Shown here piece after piece: positions 52,945 to 62,179 of a stretch of 64,000 nucleotides of DNA; positions within the stretch are counted from its first letter, which is position 1, and every line of letters starts with the position of its first letter. The stretch covers positions 124,001-188,000 of the forward strand of contig NZ_CP140772.1 of NCBI RefSeq assembly GCF_037893185.1, written 5' to 3'. A program made the translations under genes and the position numbers. The notes below the pieces were generated by a model that did not search any database, was not told the origin of the DNA, and saw only the letters and a list, made by a program, of their open reading frames with translations. The stretch is from Chitinophaga sp. 180180018-3. GTDB lineage: Bacteria; Bacteroidota; Bacteroidia; Chitinophagales; Chitinophagaceae.

Positions 52945-54111
52945 TTACCCTATAAAAGGGTGCCTTTCATAAGGAGCTGTTCGGTCAAACAGGTAGCGAT
53001 AGGTAGTCAGTTGTCGGGAGATGTCGGCACCCAGGTTCTCCACCACATTGATCATCTTGGGATTGAAATCGCCAATCCACTGCATTTCGTATTCCTGGTA
53101 ACCGAGTTTGTCGCCCTGGATAACTTTAGATCCCTCCACTATGATGAAAGAATCCACGCCTTTGGCCTGGAATTCCGGTACAACGCCGAAAATGATCCCG
53201 GTCATTTTCTTGCAATAGCCGGTTTTTTTGAGCCAGAGGAACTTCAGTTTTTGTAACAGGCCGAACTGACCATTCATGTGTTTGATATACTGATTCAGGT
53301 CCGGCAGGTTCAGCCAGATGGCTACCGGTTCGTCATTGTAATAGACAAACCAGGCGATTTTTTCATCCAGCAAAGGTTTCATTTGTTTGAACAGGGCCAG
53401 CGCCTGCGCTTTCCCCATATCTTTTCCTCCGGCATGCTTTGCCCATGCCTTGTTGTATACCGTACAGAAAGCATCTGCGAATTTTTCCAGTTCGTTTTTC
53501 CGGATATGCATTGCTTTAAACGCAGGATCGGCAGCGATGGCCTTATGCCGGTCGTAGAACCGTTTTGGCAGCTGCTCGCTTACTTTCATGCCATAGCAAA
53601 GCTGGTTAAAGAAGAGCCTGAACCCATATTCCTCAAATAAACGGATATAGTAAGGAGGGTTGAAGTTCATGCTGTACAAAGGCTCATGAAATCCCTTTGT
53701 GAGCAACCCCCACCAGTTGTTCCGTTCACCGAAATTGATAGGGCCGTCCATGGCGATCATTCCCCTTTCCGCCAGCCATTGTTTACCGGTATCGAAAAGA
53801 AGATTGGCTGCCGCCTGGTCGTCGATACAGTCAAAGAACCCAACCCCGCCCACAGGTCCGGGGTCGTCTTTCGACCTGTACTTCTTATTTACAAATGCTG
53901 CAATGCGGCCAATAAGGCGGCCATTGTCATCTTTCAAAATCCATCTGCTGCATTCACCATGACGGAATGCCTTGTTGTGCTCCCGATCAAATACGCTGTT
54001 GATGTCCTTATCCAGCGGCCTTATCCAACCTGGTACATCTTTGTTTATTACGATATGCACCTCTAGAAACTGCCTGGCTGTTTTTTCATCTTGTACAATT
54101 ATCAGTTCCAT
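52945..54111 (-). CDS. GNAT-superfamily-like protein of unknown substrate
   Basis: A 388-residue protein starting MELIIVQDEKTARQFLEVH. Segments such as GRLIGRIAAFVNKKY, GVGFFDCIDDQAAANLLFDTGKQWL, MDGPINFGERNNWWGLLTKGF and VVPEFQAKGVDSFIIVEG resemble large GNAT-like proteins annotated as YghO-like or N-acyltransferase-like in many bacteria. The PVAIWLNL and QAKGVDSFI stretches would form the acyl-CoA site. The activity is not established. The frame extends to 54129, but 54111 gives the natural N-terminus. Divergent from the coiled-coil membrane protein. Confidence 0.75.
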   Translation of the reverse strand: MELIIVQDEKTARQFLEVHIVINKDVPGWIRPLDKDINSVFDREHNKAFRHGECSRWILKDDNGRLIGRIAAFVNKKYRSKDDPGPVGGVGFFDCIDDQAAANLLFDTGKQWLAERGMIAMDGPINFGERNNWWGLLTKGFHEPLYSMNFNPPYYIRLFEEYGFRLFFNQLCYGMKVSEQLPKRFYDRHKAIAADPAFKAMHIRKNELEKFADAFCTVYNKAWAKHAGGKDMGKAQALALFKQMKPLLDEKIAWFVYYNDEPVAIWLNLPDLNQYIKHMNGQFGLLQKLKFLWLKKTGYCKKMTGIIFGVVPEFQAKGVDSFIIVEGSKVIQGDKLGYQEYEMQWIGDFNPKMINVVENLGADISRQLTTYRYLFDRTAPYERHPFIG

Positions 54112-54176
54112 TCGTGACCATTTGCGCAAATGTAATAAAAAGCTTCATTGGCACTATTTTTTCTGTCGCTCACTTT

Positions 54177-54794
54177 ATGAAAAGAAACTATGTTTATCCC
54201 CTCGTTATAGTAGTGCTGGTGGCGGTTTTTAGCCTTGGATACTGCCGGCAGCAGCAAACGGTCCGGAGGGTGCTGGTTGAAAATCAACGTCTTTGGAACG
54301 AAAATCGGGATCTGCGTAAAAGCCTGGAACAATCCTCGGCTGTCACCAGCCAGATCACCGGCCGCCAGGAAATGCAGCAACGCACTGCCGGACAGTTTGT
54401 GGAACGCAGGGCCTATTACCGCCGGAACTGGCAGCAGTTTATTGCAGTAACTGCCGGCGATTACCGCACAGGTTTTCTTGGCGGCATCAGGGATCTCCAG
54501 ATTAATGTGAAAAACCAGACGGAATATCCGCTGGATAATGTGGTAGTGCAGGTAACCTATCTTCGCAATAATAATGATGTTTTCAAGACAGAAGAATACA
54601 CGATTACCAATATTCCGGAAAAGGGCAGCAGAAGCATTCCTGCCTCCAACAGCCGTAAAGGCAGCAAAGTAGAAGTAAAACTGCTCAGCGTTACCAGCCA
54701 GCCAATGAACTTCTGCTGGTCCGTCAATAAGCCTGTACCCCCCAATAACCCCGATCCATTCGAATGCGTGCCGTCGGCGAAAACTAATCAGTAA
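54177..54794 (+). CDS. Membrane-anchored coiled-coil protein, unknown
   Basis: A 205-residue protein with a single N-terminal TM anchor (MKRNYVYPLVIVVLVAVFSLGY). A coiled coil of about 40 residues follows (VLVENQRLWNENRDLRKSLEQ), then a beta-rich domain (INVKNQTEYPLDNVVVQVTYLRNNNDVF) like those seen in proteins with a FxLYD-type Ig fold. No family named with confidence. The frame opens at 54114, but the ATG at 54177 starts the hydrophobic anchor directly and leaves room for the divergent promoter. It ends 37 bases before the GNAT gene at 54832. Confidence 0.7.
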   Translation: MKRNYVYPLVIVVLVAVFSLGYCRQQQTVRRVLVENQRLWNENRDLRKSLEQSSAVTSQITGRQEMQQRTAGQFVERRAYYRRNWQQFIAVTAGDYRTGFLGGIRDLQINVKNQTEYPLDNVVVQVTYLRNNNDVFKTEEYTITNIPEKGSRSIPASNSRKGSKVEVKLLSVTSQPMNFCWSVNKPVPPNNPDPFECVPSAKTNQ

Positions 54795-54831
54795 TTTAGC
54801 GATACTGAAAAGCAATGCTAAAACTACTTTC

Positions 54832-55341
54832 ATGATCAGACTGATTCAGGAAACATCTGCAGACGACAGGATAAAAGCGCTATATGAAGAAGCATTTCCT
54901 TTGCAGGAAAGAAGGCCATGGCCGCTGCAGGAGCAACTGATAGCTGCCGGCAGGATACATATCCTGCGTATTACTAAAGAAGACCGGTTTGCCGGTTTTG
55001 TTTTCTTCTGGAAATTACCTGCTTTCAGCTTTATAGAGCATTTCGCTGTTGATCCGGCTTCCAGGGGCGGAGGTACCGGTACGCAGGTGATGAAGGAGAT
55101 GGAGACGTTATTGGGAACAATTATCCTGGAAGTAGAACCGCCCGACACGGAACAGGCTATACGAAGAATACATTTTTACGAGCGGCTGGGGTATCATACA
55201 TTCCCCGAACCCTATCAGCAGCCATCCTATTATCCGCCGCACCCTCCGCTGGATCTGCGGCTGATGCATAAGAACCTGCCTGCCACCGTGAATTTTGCTT
55301 TTGTCCGGGATCAGCTCTATGAGCTGGTTTATCACAAATAA
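54832..55341 (+). CDS. GNAT family N-acetyltransferase
   Basis: A 169-residue acetyltransferase. IEHFAVDPASRGGGTGTQVMKEME holds the CoA pyrophosphate loop (RGGGTG), and the C-terminal FYERLGYHTFP is a typical GNAT ending motif. It acetylates an amine-bearing small molecule or protein; the substrate is unknown. Likely co-transcribed with the coiled-coil membrane protein upstream and ended by the hairpin at 55344-55416. Confidence 0.88.
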   Translation: MIRLIQETSADDRIKALYEEAFPLQERRPWPLQEQLIAAGRIHILRITKEDRFAGFVFFWKLPAFSFIEHFAVDPASRGGGTGTQVMKEMETLLGTIILEVEPPDTEQAIRRIHFYERLGYHTFPEPYQQPSYYPPHPPLDLRLMHKNLPATVNFAFVRDQLYELVYHK

Positions 55342-55343
55342 AA

Positions 55344-55416
55344 AGTACGAATGATGATCCGGGCCCTCACAATATCATCTCACAAAACACTGTAATCTCC
55401 GGACATCATTCGTACT
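55344..55416. terminator. Long-range inverted repeat between convergent genes
   Basis: AGTACGAATGATG (55344-55356) and CATCATTCGTACT (55404-55416) pair perfectly, with partial extension by ATCCGG/TCCGGA inward. It separates the GNAT gene from the convergent polyglutamine lipoprotein and may terminate both. There is no strong T-run. Confidence 0.55.
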
Positions 55417-55429
55417 ATATCATGATGGC

Positions 55430-57019
55430 TTATCCTTCGCGGCTGGGGCGGTTATCACCTCCCTGTTGTTGCTGGGACTGCCGTTGTTGTTGCTCCTGCG
55501 CTCTCTGCTGCTGTTCCTGTGCCCTTTGCTGTTGTTCCTGCATACGCTGCTGTTGCTGCTGTTGCTGCATTTGCTGCTGTTGTGCTCTTTGCTGTTCCTG
55601 CTGTTGCTGACGTTGTACCCTTTCTGCCTGTTGTTGCTGTTGTTGCTGTTGCTGCATCTGCTGTTGTTGTATCCTTTGCTGCTGTTGCTGCATCTGTTGG
55701 TCTCTTTGTACCCGTTCCGCCTGTTGCTGCTGCATGCGTTGCTGTTGCTGTATTTGCTGCTGTTGTACCCTTTGCTGTTCTATCTGTTGCTGTTGTTGTT
55801 GCTGTTGTATCCTTTGCTGTTGCTGCTGCATCTGCTGCTGGCGTATCTGGTCGGAATTATCTACCCTGGAAGGCCTGCTATAGCCGTTATTGTTACCCTG
55901 GTTGTTATCCATTACCTGACCGGGGCGCACCCGTCCATTGTTGTTGTTGCTATTATCCGTATTGCCCGGGAACCTTCCGTTGTTTATCGGCTGATTGCCA
56001 TTATTGCCCGGAGTTACCCTGCCCGGACGATTGTAGCTGCCGTTATTATTGTTATCTACCGGTTGTACACCAGTGTTACCACCCGGGGTAACCCTGCCCG
56101 GACGGTTGTTAAAATTACCGTTGTTGCCGTTATCGGGCTGCACGCCGGTACCAGGATTTACACGTCCCGGACGGCTGTTATCGACAGACTGCACCGGTCT
56201 TGTGCGGTCAGCTTCACGGCCACGCTGGATAGCGGCAGCATCCGGCCGATAAATGCGCAGCTGGTTGTTTTCCACTCTGCCACCGCCGCCAACATTCGGT
56301 CTGTTGGTGTTTTCCACTCTCACCGGCCTTACTGCCATTCCGGAATAATTGGATACTTCATTGGCACTCGGGCCAGTGTATACCCTTCCGCTTCCGTACC
56401 TGGAGGAGTTGTTGATAACAGTGGTGTTATTGATGATGGTAACGTTACGACTGTTGTTGATATAGTAATTGTTGATCTGCGGACTGTTGATGTACTGTCG
56501 GGGTACGAATGTCCAGTAAGAGGCAGGGGAACTATATCCATATCCATACTGCGGCCCCATTGGTGCCCAACCATAACAATCGCCACCTGATCTCCAGCTT
56601 ACCCATGCCGGACCCCAGTCATAACCCGGTACCCACATCCAACCCTGGTAATCATCGAATAACCAGCGGCCATAGTGGAATGCGGCCCAACCCCAGGCAT
56701 AATCAGACGCCCAGGTCCAGCCGTAATCAGTATATACCCAGTGACCATTAGTTGCATACGGACGGAATCCGGGGCCTGCATTAGGTATCCAAACCCGGTC
56801 GTAACCAGGATAGGAGGTCCATCGGCCATACGGACTTAATTCGTCGTAAAATGAAACGGAAGCGTTTACCTGTACCTGCGGGCCCTGATTGTAGCCCTGG
56901 TTATACCCCTGATCATAGGTGCCATCATAAGCCGGGGCGTAGTAGGTAGAGGCACAACCTGCGAGGAATAATGGTATAAGTAAGAGAGATATTCCTGTAT
57001 GTTTCAATAATGTGTTCAT
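55430..57019 (-). CDS. YXWGXW-type lipoprotein with polyglutamine tail
   Basis: A 529-residue lipoprotein (MNTLLKHTGISLLLIPLFLAGC, lipobox LAGC). Residues 55-170 are a Trp/Tyr-rich domain with repeats such as YGRWTSYPGYDRVWIP, YGWTWASDYAWGWAAFHYGRW and GWMWVPGYDWGPAWVSW, as in YXWGXW-repeat/DUF6600 proteins. Residues 170-260 are Asn-rich, 260-400 hold repeats built on RPGRVTPG with Asn tracts, and about 400-520 are almost pure Gln with sparse Arg, Met and Glu. Glu/Arg spacing suggests a long helix or coiled coil. Function unknown; surface or periplasmic structural role inferred. An AGGAG lies just before the ATG. Confidence 0.85.
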   Translation of the reverse strand: MNTLLKHTGISLLLIPLFLAGCASTYYAPAYDGTYDQGYNQGYNQGPQVQVNASVSFYDELSPYGRWTSYPGYDRVWIPNAGPGFRPYATNGHWVYTDYGWTWASDYAWGWAAFHYGRWLFDDYQGWMWVPGYDWGPAWVSWRSGGDCYGWAPMGPQYGYGYSSPASYWTFVPRQYINSPQINNYYINNSRNVTIINNTTVINNSSRYGSGRVYTGPSANEVSNYSGMAVRPVRVENTNRPNVGGGGRVENNQLRIYRPDAAAIQRGREADRTRPVQSVDNSRPGRVNPGTGVQPDNGNNGNFNNRPGRVTPGGNTGVQPVDNNNNGSYNRPGRVTPGNNGNQPINNGRFPGNTDNSNNNNGRVRPGQVMDNNQGNNNGYSRPSRVDNSDQIRQQQMQQQQQRIQQQQQQQQIEQQRVQQQQIQQQQRMQQQQAERVQRDQQMQQQQQRIQQQQMQQQQQQQQQAERVQRQQQQEQQRAQQQQMQQQQQQQRMQEQQQRAQEQQQRAQEQQQRQSQQQQGGDNRPSREG

Positions 57020-57182
57020 AACTCCTGATTTTTTGTCTTTTGAAATTAATATCAGACACCCTGGAAGAAATGAATGTTGTTTAGTAAAGTTCAGTTTATT
57101 TCAACAAGCATTTTTTTGATGGTCGTAAGAAAGATTTCGAAGGTCGTATGATTTTTAAATGTTAAAGGATATTGTTAAAATT

Positions 57183-57218
57183 TTTATAACGCTTTATGCT
57201 GCAGTCCAGCGTTATAAA
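57183..57218. repeat. 11-bp inverted repeat upstream of the polyglutamine lipoprotein
   Basis: TTTATAACGCT (57183-57193) and AGCGTTATAAA (57208-57218) flank a 14-base loop. It lies in the 306-base gap 57020-57325, which holds no gene; the only other item there is the terminator at 57294-57321 and a GGTCGTA direct repeat near 57121-57152. Confidence 0.55.
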
Positions 57219-57285
57219 CAGTAAGACAAAAATGATTCCAATTTGTAAAACCCGGCAGTAGCTGAAGAAAGCGGGGGGAACGACA

Positions 57286-57321
57286 GAAAATGAAAACGCC
57301 GGAGTTACTGCTCCGGCGTTT
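57286..57321 (-). terminator. Terminator of the Tat phosphoesterase gene
   Basis: AAACGCCGGAG (57294-57304) and CTCCGGCGTTT (57311-57321) form an 11-bp stem with a 6-base loop, 4 bases after the stop; the T-run on the reverse strand is short. Confidence 0.8.
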
Positions 57322-57325
57322 GTAC

Positions 57326-58540
57326 TTACACGGTATATTCACCCACTTTAGTGCCATCGTCTTTCAGCATCGTCAGTACCAGCCGGTGCTGGTCGGCCTT
57401 GATGCTGATCAGGGTACGATAGCCTTCTTTCGGGCCACCACCAATGATCAGCGGATATTCATGCTGTCCTTTTACAGGGGCATATACGCCGTACTGGTGA
57501 GTATGGCCACAGATCAGGATATCGATCTTATGTCTGTTGAACAGGTCGCCGAACATTTCCCGGCAATGCTTCACACCATGCCATTCGCCGGAGTGGTAGT
57601 GTGGAATGTGCATCATCACTACCTTATGTTTCGCTTTTCTGAAAGCCGGACTTTGCAATTGCTGTTCCAGCCAATGTGCCTGCTGTTCGCGGTAGGCGTC
57701 GAAATCAACGATGCCGGCATATACCGGGTGGTTGTCTTCTTTGTCTTCTCCCGTATCCAGTACAATCGCGGATACCGGCCCGATCGTAAAGGTAAAGTAG
57801 TTATGATGCCCTGGATTATCGAAGTACTGGTGCCATTCGCGTGCGTATTTACCGCGGGTTTCATGGTTACCTCTGACATACATGAATGGCGTATGCGTGG
57901 AAAACGTTTCACCACAGGGCGATAGCAGGTGATCGATGATTTGTTGTTCGTCGGATTGATAGTCGAACATATCACCGTTCAGGAAAACGAAGTTATAAGG
58001 ATGCTGACCGTTCAGCCCTATCAGGTGCGGAATAGAGGCTGGCCGGTCGTGTATATCGTTGAGAATAAGCCACGACACCTCTTTTGCCTGCGGATCCGGC
58101 GCAGTAAAAGTATAAGTATCACTGGAGATGGTATCGCCATAGGTGAGCTTATAAGGTTCAAACTCCACGATATCCTTTGAAAACACTTTGTAGCTGTACT
58201 GTTTACCGGGTTGCAGGTTATCCAGCAGAATGCGGTGCAGCCGATTGTTGGCATCTACAAGTCCGTTGGTGACGCTGTGGGCTTTATTATTCAGTTGGCC
58301 GTCGGTGCCATATTCCACCCAGCTGTAACAGGGGCGGCTGGTGAGCCACATCACGGAAATGGCGTCGGGACCGGGATATTGGAGGTATGGTTTGCAGAGG
58401 AAAGAATGTGCGGTTGCAGCTGGCCGGGTAATGCCTGCGCTGGCGGCAACAGGTGCCAGCCCTGTCATGCCCAGCAATCCTGCTTTCGACAGGGTGCCGA
58501 TGAAGGAGCGGCGGGATTGTTCACTGTTTGATTTTTTCAT
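57326..58540 (-). CDS. Tat-exported purple-acid-phosphatase-like metallophosphoesterase
   Basis: A 404-residue protein. The twin-arginine signal is QSRRSFIGTLSKAGLLGMTG. Next comes a fibronectin-like N-terminal domain (PYLQYPGPDAISVMWLTSRP), as in purple acid phosphatases, then the metallophosphoesterase domain with LILNDIHDR, LNGDMFDY, VRGNHETRG, HIPHYHSGEW and CGHTHQYG supplying metal ligands. It should act in the periplasm on phosphate esters, possibly scavenging phosphate. Single gene with its own terminator. Confidence 0.88.
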   Translation of the reverse strand: MKKSNSEQSRRSFIGTLSKAGLLGMTGLAPVAASAGITRPAATAHSFLCKPYLQYPGPDAISVMWLTSRPCYSWVEYGTDGQLNNKAHSVTNGLVDANNRLHRILLDNLQPGKQYSYKVFSKDIVEFEPYKLTYGDTISSDTYTFTAPDPQAKEVSWLILNDIHDRPASIPHLIGLNGQHPYNFVFLNGDMFDYQSDEQQIIDHLLSPCGETFSTHTPFMYVRGNHETRGKYAREWHQYFDNPGHHNYFTFTIGPVSAIVLDTGEDKEDNHPVYAGIVDFDAYREQQAHWLEQQLQSPAFRKAKHKVVMMHIPHYHSGEWHGVKHCREMFGDLFNRHKIDILICGHTHQYGVYAPVKGQHEYPLIIGGGPKEGYRTLISIKADQHRLVLTMLKDDGTKVGEYTV

Positions 58541-60372
<1,832 letters not shown>

Positions 60373-60381
60373 TTAAGTCAG

Positions 60382-60404
60382 TGATCCCGGCAACCCCGGG
60401 ATCA
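60382..60404 (+). repeat. Hairpin between atpD and atpC
   Basis: TGATCCCGG (60382-60390) and CCGGGATCA (60396-60404) form a 9-bp stem with loop CAACC and no T-run. It may set mRNA stability or the atpD:atpC ratio. Confidence 0.6.
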
Positions 60405-60432
60405 TTTACCCTTCACCATTTACGATTATAAC

Positions 60433-60690
60433 ATGCTATTAGAAGTATTAACACCAGAAAGAAAATTATATACCGGCGAAGTGTACGGAGTACAATTGCC
60501 AGGTATTGATGGTTCTTTTGAAATACTGGATAAACATGCGCCATTGATCGCAGCTCTCGGAAATGGTAAAATGAAAGTGATGACCGATAAAAGCCGTGCT
60601 GAATTTTATACTATCAGTGGCGGGTTTGTGGAAGTGTTGCGTAATAAGGCTACCGTACTCGTAGAAGGCGCTGTAGCAGTGGAAAAATAA
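60433..60690 (+). CDS. atpC: F1 ATP synthase subunit epsilon (short form)
   Basis: An 85-residue epsilon subunit. LLEVLTPERKLYTGEVYGVQLPGIDGSFEIL and HAPLIAALGNGKMKV belong to the N-terminal beta-sandwich that binds gamma. The C-terminal helical hairpin (about 50 residues in Escherichia coli), which inhibits ATP hydrolysis, is absent; such short forms are usual in Bacteroidota. It sits 60 bases after atpD. Confidence 0.93.
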   Translation: MLLEVLTPERKLYTGEVYGVQLPGIDGSFEILDKHAPLIAALGNGKMKVMTDKSRAEFYTISGGFVEVLRNKATVLVEGAVAVEK

Positions 60691-60716
60691 GCATACCAGC
60701 AAAAATAATGACCAGG

Positions 60717-60746
60717 GGCCGGGTAGGAATACCCGGCCTTTGTTTT
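60717..60746 (+). terminator. Terminator of atpDC
   Basis: GGCCGGGTA (60717-60725) and TACCCGGCC (60730-60738) form a 9-bp stem, loop GGAA, then TTTGTTTTTG. Confidence 0.9.
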
Positions 60747-61184
60747 TGTCCTAACTATTCCAATCTTAGAAGACCCGGCCCCCGACAAGACTATCCACCG
60801 GGATTTCCTCGTTATTCATTATGCACAATAAATTACTCCCACGGCTATACGGAATAGCCGCTGTAACTATATGTACATCAATAAACAGCCGACTGTACGA
60901 CTGTATATATACCTAATGAATATTCCTTGATAATAACGCTGCTGATCAGGTAAAACTCTGGTTCCGGTCTATAGAAGGGGCAAAATATTTCTCATAGGTT
61001 TTGGCCTTCATAGGTGTATTCTTATCTGTATTTAATTACCTGAACGGGTTAGGTAATTGCCCGTTGTTTAGCAATTACTTTAGCAATATATCTAATTTGT
61101 TTTAAATAAACGGCATTCATGTTGTTCATTTTTTGTTACAAAAAACGAACACAGCCGATGTGCTTCTGTTTCAGATTATTAGTG
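60747..61184. other. Intergenic region after atpDC with several hairpins
   Basis: About 440 bases without a credible gene. It holds CGGCTAT/ATAGCCG (60842-60860), a cluster of competing hairpins (61034-61078) and a TTTTTTGTTACAAAAAA palindrome near 61131. A 162-codon plus-strand frame starting at 61119 runs antisense to the AlgH gene and is not credible. Confidence 0.5.
61034..61078. repeat. Cluster of three mutually exclusive hairpins
   Basis: AATTACCT/AGGTAATT (61034-61041, 61051-61058), AACGGG/CCCGTT (61043-61048, 61060-61065) and GTAATTGC/GCAATTAC (61053-61060, 61071-61078) share bases, so not all can form at once. The layout resembles an attenuator or switch, but there is no gene immediately downstream on either strand. 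Confidence 0.5.
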
Positions 61185-61742
61185 CTAATTAAGCGAGGGA
61201 TCTATCGGATAATTTGCCATCATGGCAAAGGTGCTGCCAAGGTTTTTCAACGCTTGCTGCCATATTTGCTGTTCCTGCGGATTAAATACAAGAGAGGCAT
61301 CAGTTTGCGACAATATCCAGGATTTTTCCTTTACCTCCTCTTCCAGTTGTCCTTCCGTCCACCCGGAATATCCTATAAAAAATTTAACCTTATCCGGCTC
61401 CAGCAGCCCCTTGTTCAGGGCATCCACCACCTGTTCAAATTTACCGCCCCAAAACACGCCTGGCAACACTTCCATGCCTCCGGTAATAATCTCCGGATAA
61501 CAGTGAATAAAATGAACGGTATCCATCTGCACAGGCCCACCATAGTATACTGGTATATTGGAAATCAACACTTCAGGAACAAGATCTCCCAATGTCTGGT
61601 CAAATAACTTATTGATAACAAAGCCAAAACTGCCTTTTTCCTGGTATTCACAAAGAAGCACCACTGTACGGGCAAAGTTCGGATCTTTCAGAAACGGATC
61701 AGCTATCAGCAAAATGCCGGGCGACAAACTAACCATAGTCAT
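61185..61742 (-). CDS. algH: YqgE/AlgH family protein
   Basis: A 185-residue UPF0301/AlgH protein. The hallmarks are GILLIADPFLKDPNFARTVVLLCEY at the N-terminus, GSFGFVINKL, VYYGGPVQMDTVHFIHC and FFIGYSGWTEGQLEEEV. AlgH affects alginate and virulence gene expression in Pseudomonas, but the molecular activity of the family is unsettled. A TAAATTTG box lies 18 bases before the start. Confidence 0.93.
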   Translation of the reverse strand: MTMVSLSPGILLIADPFLKDPNFARTVVLLCEYQEKGSFGFVINKLFDQTLGDLVPEVLISNIPVYYGGPVQMDTVHFIHCYPEIITGGMEVLPGVFWGGKFEQVVDALNKGLLEPDKVKFFIGYSGWTEGQLEEEVKEKSWILSQTDASLVFNPQEQQIWQQALKNLGSTFAMMANYPIDPSLN

Positions 61743-61759
61743 ACAATTTTATAGCTAAC

Positions 61760-61767
61760 CAAATTTA
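61760..61767 (-). promoter_or_regulatory. Candidate -7 box for algH
   Basis: The reverse strand reads TAAATTTG, a TAnnTTTG match, 18 bases before the ATG at 61742. Confidence 0.45.
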
Positions 61768-61823
61768 GCTAATAAATGATTGAATTGTAGTGATAAAAAA
61801 CGAGTGGGAAAAAAGTAAGGAAA

Positions 61824-61966
61824 ATAAAAAAGGAGGCTAGAAAACCTCCTTACCATTTTATCAACCAAAATCTAAATCGCTTATGGAACGAATCCACATC
61901 GATGTATGTAGAAAGTTTAATTACTTTGTTATGATCTTGAACTAATCAAATTTAGTACCAAGATGC
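61824..61966 (-). ncRNA. Candidate small RNA with a 12-codon ORF
   Basis: On the reverse strand a TACCTTTG box (61979-61972) is followed after about 120 bases by AAGGAGG/CCTCCTT (61830-61836 with 61845-61851) and a six-T run, giving a self-contained transcript of about 140 bases. Inside it, 61899-61861 reads MWIRSISDLDFG then TGA, just before the terminator. No protein gene explains a minus-strand terminator here. It could be an sRNA or a peptide-coding mRNA. Confidence 0.5.
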
Positions 61967-62142
61967 TGAAGCAAAGGTAAGGAAAGATGCAATAAGAAAA
62001 TCAGCGTCGCCCAGTTAAAATTACGTTAAAGTGATGGTCGATTGCTGGAATTCAGTATGGATGCAGTATTCCGCCCAGAATTTTGTATCATAGTTGCTAT
62101 AGCAAGAATATTTTTTAACATTATTTAATATTTCCCTAACCT

Positions 62143-62150
62143 TATCTTTG
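62143..62150 (+). promoter_or_regulatory. Candidate -7 box for the histidine kinase gene
   Basis: TATCTTTG matches TAnnTTTG and ends 29 bases before the ATG at 62180; a weak TTA lies at the -33 position. Confidence 0.5.
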
Positions 62151-62179
62151 AAAGAACTAAAGTCTGACAAAAAATTTGC

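Larger units (their letters stand above)
61743..62179. other. Intergenic region holding a small RNA candidate
   Basis: 437 bases between the divergent AlgH and histidine kinase genes. It contains the AlgH -7 box, a minus-strand small RNA candidate (61824-61966) with its own promoter box, and the kinase promoter. A 196-codon minus-strand frame from 62611 to 62021 is antisense to the kinase gene and not credible. Confidence 0.6.

Noticed and set aside
55466..56590. 374-codon Leu-rich frame on the plus strand
   Set aside because: It is the complement of the polyglutamine lipoprotein; CAG/CAA repeats read as CTG/TTG Leu codons on the other strand.
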